The notes below the pieces were generated by a model. The model saw only the letters and a list, made by a program, of their open reading frames with translations. It made no database searches and was not told the DNA's origin. The translations under genes were made by a program, and so were the position numbers. DNA of 64,000 bases from Saprospiraceae bacterium (lineage in GTDB: Bacteria > Bacteroidota > Bacteroidia > Chitinophagales > Saprospiraceae), in NCBI GenBank assembly GCA_020630955.1, contig JAHDIE010000013.1, positions 1-64,000 on the forward strand, in the 5' to 3' direction. Shown piece after piece: positions 58,260 to 64,000 of the stretch (positions are counted from its first letter, which is position 1; the number at the start of each line of letters is the position of its first letter).

Positions 58260-60857
58260 ATGAGAATCTTTGGCTGTTTACTCTTATTTCTATTGGCATT
58301 TTCTTGCAAGCCTAAGCAGGTTATTGTACAAGAACCAATTGACATGAGAAATCTCGACACCTTGGTCGTTTCTGCCAAAGCTATTCCGAAAAAGGATGAA
58401 GTTGTTATACCAGATACATTGCCAATATACAATGGCACCTATGAAAGGGTTCACGATCTACTTCATACCAAATTAGAGCTTGCATTTGATTGGGAAAAGG
58501 AACATGTTCTTGCTAAAGCCACACTGGATCTGTCACCTATCTTTTATGTTTCTGATAGACTAGAATTAGATGCTGTTGGTTTTGATATTCATTCCATATC
58601 AGAAGGCAATGGCCGCCCTCTTAAATATAATTACGACAGTACAAAAATCGATATCAAATTAGACAGGCCCTACCGGCGGGGAGAAAAATATAAAGTGATT
58701 ATTGATTATACCGCAAAACCATCTGAAAATGAAGATAGCGGTAGTGCTGCAATCACCAGTAATAAAGGACTATTTTTTATCAACCCGCAAAATGATAATA
58801 TTTATAAGCCTCAGCAAATTTGGACACAAGGCGAAACCGAAAATAACTCAAAATGGTTTCCAACCATAGACAAACCAAATGAAAGATGTAGCCAAGAAAT
58901 ATTTATTACAGTTGAAGATCGATTTGAGACCTTATCCAATGGAAAATTAATAAGTTCAACAAACAACCAAAATGGCACCAGGACCGATTATTGGAAACAA
59001 GATAAAACACATACACCCTACTTATTCATGATGGCCATTGGTGAATATGCTGTTGTTCAAGATAATTGGCAAGACTTAGATGTTAATTATTATGTAGAAC
59101 CAGAATATGAAGCTGACGCAAAAATGATATTTAATCATACACCGGAGATGCTTGAATTTTTCTCAGACATTTTAGATTATAAATACCCCTGGGACAAATA
59201 CAGCCAAGTTGTTGTGCGTGACTTTGTATCTGGAGCTATGGAGAACACTTCAGCTTCGGTTTATGGAGACTTTGTTCAGAAAACCACCGAAGAACTTATA
59301 GACAACCACAATGATAACATTGTTGCTCATGAATTATTCCATCATTGGTTCGGTGATTTGGTTACTTGTGAAAACTGGGCTAATCTAACGCTAAACGAAG
59401 GCTTTGCTAACTATAGTGAATACCTTTGGCAGGAGCATAAATATGGTCTCAGTGCTGCAGAACATCATCGTCAAGATGAAATGAAAACATATTTTGATGC
59501 TGCATTAAACAACACCCACCCGCTCATACATTATGGTTATGAAGACAAAGAGGATATGTTCGATGCACACAGTTACAATAAAGGTGGCTTGGTATTGCAT
59601 ATGCTTAGAAAGCTTGTGGGAGATGAGGCATTTTTTGATTCCCTAAGCAAGTATTTAAAAGACAATGAGTACTCTAGCGTAGAAGCTGATGCTCTTAGAT
59701 TTGCTTTCGAAGAAGTTACCGCTAAAGATCTAAGGTGGTTCTTTGATCAATGGTACTTTACAGAAGGGCACCCAATTCTTGATATCGACTATGATTTTGA
59801 CTTTAAGTCAAACATCTTGACCATAAATGTAGATCAAATTCAAGAAGAATCAGATCATAAATACATCTACATACTTCCTGTAGATGCTGCCATTTACTAT
59901 AAAGATGGGAGAGTAGAAAAATTTCCACTCGAGATCAACAAAAGAAAACAAAAATTTATCCTACAATTAAAAGAAGAACCTGCGGTCAGCATATTGGATG
60001 GAAATAGATATTTATTAGCTGAAACCAAAGAAGTATTTTCTACTGCACAACTAAAATATTTATTTGAGCTTTCTCCTCATTTTATAGACAAAAAACTTGC
60101 CCTCACCAAGCTTAGAAATAATGATCGTGCTAAAGATGTTTTTAAAAAAGCACTGGACGAACCCTATCATGAATTTAGAAAATTAGGTCTTTCTTACCGA
60201 TACATGGATTTTGATACAGAAAAAATCAAAAGCATGGCAATGCAAGACAAAAACTCGAGAGTAAGAAAAGATGCCCTTCGCCTTCTTTCAAAAAAAGCAC
60301 CAGAGGTCGCCTTTGAAGCAGCAACATCCATATTGGACAAAGAACAAGCAGTCCCAGTTCTTTCTCAAGCCATTAAAATTGTACATTCCCAAAATGAAAA
60401 ACTTGGTTTGGAAATAGCTGAAACTATGTACAAAAAGTACAAGAAATCAATGGCAATAACACTGCTAGATCTCTTTTCTAAAGGTTCCGATCCTCAATAT
60501 TTACCTTACCTTAATGAGGCTCTTGTCGCCGCAGACATTTATAAATTCTTTCCTATTTCGACTTATCATTTTGATCTTGCAAGCAAATGCAATCCAGAAA
60601 ACATGCTTGTTGCAGCAAGCACACTCAAAAAAATTGCTACAAAAAAAGAGGAAAATAGTTACAAAAAATATGTCTCAACAAGCAACATCATTAAACTCAA
60701 AGAAAATTTAGTTGCTCAACTTCAAGAAATACCTGAAGGTGATTCAAAAGAGCTAACTTCTACCATTGACAAACTCAACAAAATGGTCGAAGAAATCATT
60801 CAAAAAGAGGAGGATGAGGAATTAATTATAAAATATAGAACCAATCTAGGTACTTAA
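58260..60857 (+). CDS. M1 family metallopeptidase (aminopeptidase), lipoprotein
   Basis: ORF 58242..60857; lipoprotein signal 'MRIFGCLLLFLLAFSCKPK' from 58260; 'GAMENTSASVYGD', 'VAHELFHHWFGDLVTCENWANLTLNEGFANYSEY' (HExxH-x18-E). Confidence 0.95.
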   Translation: MRIFGCLLLFLLAFSCKPKQVIVQEPIDMRNLDTLVVSAKAIPKKDEVVIPDTLPIYNGTYERVHDLLHTKLELAFDWEKEHVLAKATLDLSPIFYVSDRLELDAVGFDIHSISEGNGRPLKYNYDSTKIDIKLDRPYRRGEKYKVIIDYTAKPSENEDSGSAAITSNKGLFFINPQNDNIYKPQQIWTQGETENNSKWFPTIDKPNERCSQEIFITVEDRFETLSNGKLISSTNNQNGTRTDYWKQDKTHTPYLFMMAIGEYAVVQDNWQDLDVNYYVEPEYEADAKMIFNHTPEMLEFFSDILDYKYPWDKYSQVVVRDFVSGAMENTSASVYGDFVQKTTEELIDNHNDNIVAHELFHHWFGDLVTCENWANLTLNEGFANYSEYLWQEHKYGLSAAEHHRQDEMKTYFDAALNNTHPLIHYGYEDKEDMFDAHSYNKGGLVLHMLRKLVGDEAFFDSLSKYLKDNEYSSVEADALRFAFEEVTAKDLRWFFDQWYFTEGHPILDIDYDFDFKSNILTINVDQIQEESDHKYIYILPVDAAIYYKDGRVEKFPLEINKRKQKFILQLKEEPAVSILDGNRYLLAETKEVFSTAQLKYLFELSPHFIDKKLALTKLRNNDRAKDVFKKALDEPYHEFRKLGLSYRYMDFDTEKIKSMAMQDKNSRVRKDALRLLSKKAPEVAFEAATSILDKEQAVPVLSQAIKIVHSQNEKLGLEIAETMYKKYKKSMAITLLDLFSKGSDPQYLPYLNEALVAADIYKFFPISTYHFDLASKCNPENMLVAASTLKKIATKKEENSYKKYVSTSNIIKLKENLVAQLQEIPEGDSKELTSTIDKLNKMVEEIIQKEEDEELIIKYRTNLGT

Positions 60858-60982
60858 CACTTTATACTTCAAGTATTATTGACTTTTTAGTTATAAAAGA
60901 CGAATTTTATAACTTCTTGATAGGTCTACTTAAGGCCTAAATTAGAAATTGGGTATTTTCCACAAAGCACTTAAGGAATATA

Positions 60983-63900
60983 ATGGAGAAAATGAGTAGT
61001 TATGATTTGTTGATTCAGAAACTTGATCAATTCATCAGAAAGTTTTATTTAAATCAACTAATTAGAGGAACCCTTTACAGCATAGGAATCATTCTCGGCC
61101 TATTTTTAGCTTTTAGTTTATTAGAACATTATTTTTATTTTGATAAAGGAATTCGTAAGCTATTCTATTATAGTTTCATTGGTGTATCGCTTGCCTCCTT
61201 TAGTTACCTCGTATTAATCCCTCTTCTCAAATACTTTCGATTAGGTCAAGTTATTAGCCATGAACAAGCAGCAAGTATAATTGGCAACCATTTTGGAGAT
61301 GTCAAAGATCGCTTACTCAATATTCTACAACTAAAGCAACAAAGTACACATGTTGCCGATAATTCATTGATTGTTGCTAGTATCAATCAAAAATCGGAAA
61401 AAATAAAGCCTATTCCCTTCAGATCAGCCATCGATCTAAAGAAAAACAAAAAATATCTTAAATACGCACTACCTCCATTTTTACTTTTATTATTAATTAT
61501 AACAACTGCGCCAAGCCTTATTAAAGATAGCACACACCGTTTAATAAATAATGATATTGAATTCGAAAGAGCTGCGCCATTTCATTTCAACTTAATTAAC
61601 AAAGACTTAACTGTTATACAATATCAAGATTACACGCTAGATATTGATGTTTCAGGAGAAGCAATACCCAATGATGCTTATATAAGATTTGGAGACTTTC
61701 AATACAGATTGAATAAGATCGCTCCAGGCAAATTTCAATATGTATTCAACAAGGTTCAAAAAGATATCGATTTTGAAGTCTATGCTGGGTCTGTTTCTTC
61801 TAGAACAAATACCTTAAAGGTGCTACCAAAGCCAAACCTTTCTGGGTTTACCTTGAAGATGGATTACCCATCTTACATTAATAGAAAAGATGAAGCAGTT
61901 AGCAATATTGGAGATATGGTGGTTCCTTTAGGAACCAAACTTACTTGGAATTTCGACACAAAAAATACAGACAAAATTCAACTGAATTTTCAGAACAGCA
62001 AAATATCAAAACAAGCAGAAAGACAATCACCAGATAGATTTAGATTTTACAAGCAAATCTTTAAAGATGATGTTTACAAAGTTTATTATTCCAATGAACT
62101 GATCCCAATTCCTGATTCTGTAAGTTATAGTCTAAGAGTAATTCCTGACAACTACCCAACAATCAATGTTGAAAAATTTCAAGACAGTCTTGACAATGAA
62201 TTGATATACTTTATTGGAAATGCTTCCGATGATTATGGTCTTAGCTCTTTGACTTTTAATTATACATTAAAGGACAAGAATGGTTTGACCAAAAAATCAG
62301 AGAGTCAGGTTCTACTGCAACCTAAAGATAGAAATGTTCAATATGACCACTCCCTTGATATTAGAGAGTTTGACCTTAAACCTGGCGATCAATTAAGTTA
62401 TTATTTTGAAACAAAAGACAATGATGCCATCAATGGAAGCAAAGCTGCTAAAACAGCCATCATGAATTTTGAAAAGCCTACTTTGGAAGAGTTTGTCGAA
62501 CAAGAAGATGAAAACGAAGAAGACATTACCAAGACCTTAGAAGAGTCCTTAAAAGAGTCCAAGAAGATTCAAGAAGACTTAAAAAAGCTTAGAGAAAAAT
62601 TATTGCAGAAGAAAGAAATGAGTTTTCAAGAGCAACAAGAAATGGAAAAGCTTTTGGAACGACAAAAAGAACTCGAAGAAAATCTTAAAAAGGCAAAAGA
62701 AAAATTTGAAGAAAATCTAGAAAACCAAGATGAGTTTTCTGAAAGAGAAGAAGAAATTCTTGAGAAGCAAGAAAAAATTCAAGAAATGTTCGAAGAAGTT
62801 CTTGATCAAGAAACGCAGGAATTAATGCAAAAAATTCAAGACCTAATGCAGGAATTGAACAAGGACATGATGATGGAGATGATGGAAGATATGGAGATGA
62901 GTGAAGATACCATGGAAAAAGAAATGGATAGACTTTTAGAATTATTCAAATCGCTAGAAGTCGAAAAAGAAATCAAGGACATGGTCGAAAAGCTCAATAA
63001 AATGGCCGAGAAGCAAGAAGAACTTGCTGAAAAAACAGAAAAAGAAGAAAAACCTAATGAGCAGTTACAAAAAGAACAGGAAGAGCTCAATAAGGAAATG
63101 GAAGAGGCAAAAAAGAAAATGGAGGAAATAGAAAAGAAGAATGAAGAATTGGACAAACCAAAAGATATAGGCGAAGACAATCAAGAGGAAATGGAGGATA
63201 TCCAACAAGATATGGACGATAGTGAAAAAGAAATTGAGAAAAAAGAAAATAAAAAAGCGGCAAAAAAACAGAAAAAGGCCGCTGACAAAATGAAGAAAAT
63301 GGCCGGTAATATGGAGATGAAAATGGCCAGTTGTAATGGAAAACAATCTCAAGAAGATATTGCTGCCTTACGTCAGCTTTTGGAGAATTTAGTAACCTTA
63401 TCCTTTGATCAAGAGGAACTTATAAGTGATATTTCTTCAACAGATAAGACCACGCCAAGATATGTCTCCCTAGTCCAGACACAATTTAAATTAAAGGATG
63501 ATTTTGGACTAATTAGGGATAGTTTAGAAGAATTAAGCAAGAGAGTTGATCAGATTGCCACTTTCGTAAATGAGAAAGTTGCAGAGATTGATGTAAATAT
63601 GGCAGAGTCTTTGGATGAATTAGAAGAGCGAAAGGTTCCTGAAGCTGAAGAGCATCAAAGAAGAACCATGAAAAATGTCAATGATCTTGCTCTAATGCTA
63701 AGTGAATCTATGCAACAAATGCAAGAACAAGCAGCAAGCTCAATGCCTGGCAATCAAATGTGTGATAAACCTGGTGGCAAAGGAGATGGTGGCAAAAAAG
63801 GAAATGTGCCCATGGATAAGATAACAGAAGGGCAAGATCAGCTCAATGAAGACATGAAGAAAATGGGTGAAAAGATGGGCAAAGACGGCCAAGGCAAAGG

Positions 63901-64000
63901 AGGAGATAAAGGTATGGCCAAAGAATTCGCGCAAGCAGCTGCAAGACAAGCAGCACTTAGAAAAGCTCTTGAAGACATCAAAAGAAGTCAACAAGAACAA
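60983..64000 (+). CDS. DUF4175-like membrane/coiled-coil protein, truncated by the window end
   Basis: Open frame from ATG 60983: MEKMSSYDLLIQKLDQFIRKFYLNQLIRGTLYSIGIILGLFLAFSLLEHYFYFDKGIRKLFYY...; ends in frame at 64000 (1006 codons, ...KALEDIKRSQQEQ). Absent from the ORF track because there is no stop in the window. Confidence 0.85.
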   Translation, partial: MEKMSSYDLLIQKLDQFIRKFYLNQLIRGTLYSIGIILGLFLAFSLLEHYFYFDKGIRKLFYYSFIGVSLASFSYLVLIPLLKYFRLGQVISHEQAASIIGNHFGDVKDRLLNILQLKQQSTHVADNSLIVASINQKSEKIKPIPFRSAIDLKKNKKYLKYALPPFLLLLLIITTAPSLIKDSTHRLINNDIEFERAAPFHFNLINKDLTVIQYQDYTLDIDVSGEAIPNDAYIRFGDFQYRLNKIAPGKFQYVFNKVQKDIDFEVYAGSVSSRTNTLKVLPKPNLSGFTLKMDYPSYINRKDEAVSNIGDMVVPLGTKLTWNFDTKNTDKIQLNFQNSKISKQAERQSPDRFRFYKQIFKDDVYKVYYSNELIPIPDSVSYSLRVIPDNYPTINVEKFQDSLDNELIYFIGNASDDYGLSSLTFNYTLKDKNGLTKKSESQVLLQPKDRNVQYDHSLDIREFDLKPGDQLSYYFETKDNDAINGSKAAKTAIMNFEKPTLEEFVEQEDENEEDITKTLEESLKESKKIQEDLKKLREKLLQKKEMSFQEQQEMEKLLERQKELEENLKKAKEKFEENLENQDEFSEREEEILEKQEKIQEMFEEVLDQETQELMQKIQDLMQELNKDMMMEMMEDMEMSEDTMEKEMDRLLELFKSLEVEKEIKDMVEKLNKMAEKQEELAEKTEKEEKPNEQLQKEQEELNKEMEEAKKKMEEIEKKNEELDKPKDIGEDNQEEMEDIQQDMDDSEKEIEKKENKKAAKKQKKAADKMKKMAGNMEMKMASCNGKQSQEDIAALRQLLENLVTLSFDQEELISDISSTDKTTPRYVSLVQTQFKLKDDFGLIRDSLEELSKRVDQIATFVNEKVAEIDVNMAESLDELEERKVPEAEEHQRRTMKNVNDLALMLSESMQQMQEQAASSMPGNQMCDKPGGKGDGGKKGNVPMDKITEGQDQLNEDMKKMGEKMGKDGQGKGGDKGMAKEFAQAAARQAALRKALEDIKRSQQEQ

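Noticed and set aside
62836-64000. Minus-strand S/F/L-rich ORFs 62836..63180, 63065..63352, 63740..64000
   Set aside because: Antisense to the E/K/Q-rich DUF4175-like + strand frame.
1-64000. tRNA/rRNA genes, transposases, integrases, restriction or anti-phage systems
   Set aside because: No supporting motifs or ORFs were seen; TTCGAATC-like strings noticed were inside coding sequence without a tRNA fold.

Overview
The window looks like a chromosomal stretch of a Bacteroidota genome, probably Saprospiraceae-like. This is inferred from type IX secretion C-terminal sorting domains, DUF2851/DUF4293/DUF4175-type proteins, a BatB/BatC pair, an S46 dipeptidyl-peptidase and TAnnTTTG promoter elements. 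I saw no rRNA, tRNA, CRISPR array, transposase, integrase or prophage. Most of the window is core metabolism or envelope biology: lpxK; a Wzz/Wzx/Wzy exopolysaccharide block with an embedded PAPS-synthesis set cysCDN; an ExbB/ExbD block; tdk; murQ; rhomboid; holA; an ECF sigma operon; a POT transporter; S46 and M1 peptidases; a GT56/WecF-like glycosyltransferase. Two giant minus-strand secreted proteins stand out: a 2505-aa protein with 19 repeats of ~105 aa, and a ~1690-aa protein carrying P-domain-like, dockerin-like and cohesin-like modules. The two best second-look items are: (1) a compact divergent cassette at 42.5-44.1 kb, made of a MerR regulator with metal-site-like cysteines, a small membrane-anchored 'CCPFF' protein and a METTL7/TMT1-like methyltransferase, with a near-perfect 22-bp dyad filling the spacer of a Bacteroidota promoter; and (2) a perfect presence/absence covariation of cysteines between neighbouring repeats of the giant protein, which predicts inter-repeat disulfides. 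A DUF4175-like ORF (60983 to window end) is missing from the supplied ORF track because it runs off the window. All family calls are by eye; no database search was run.
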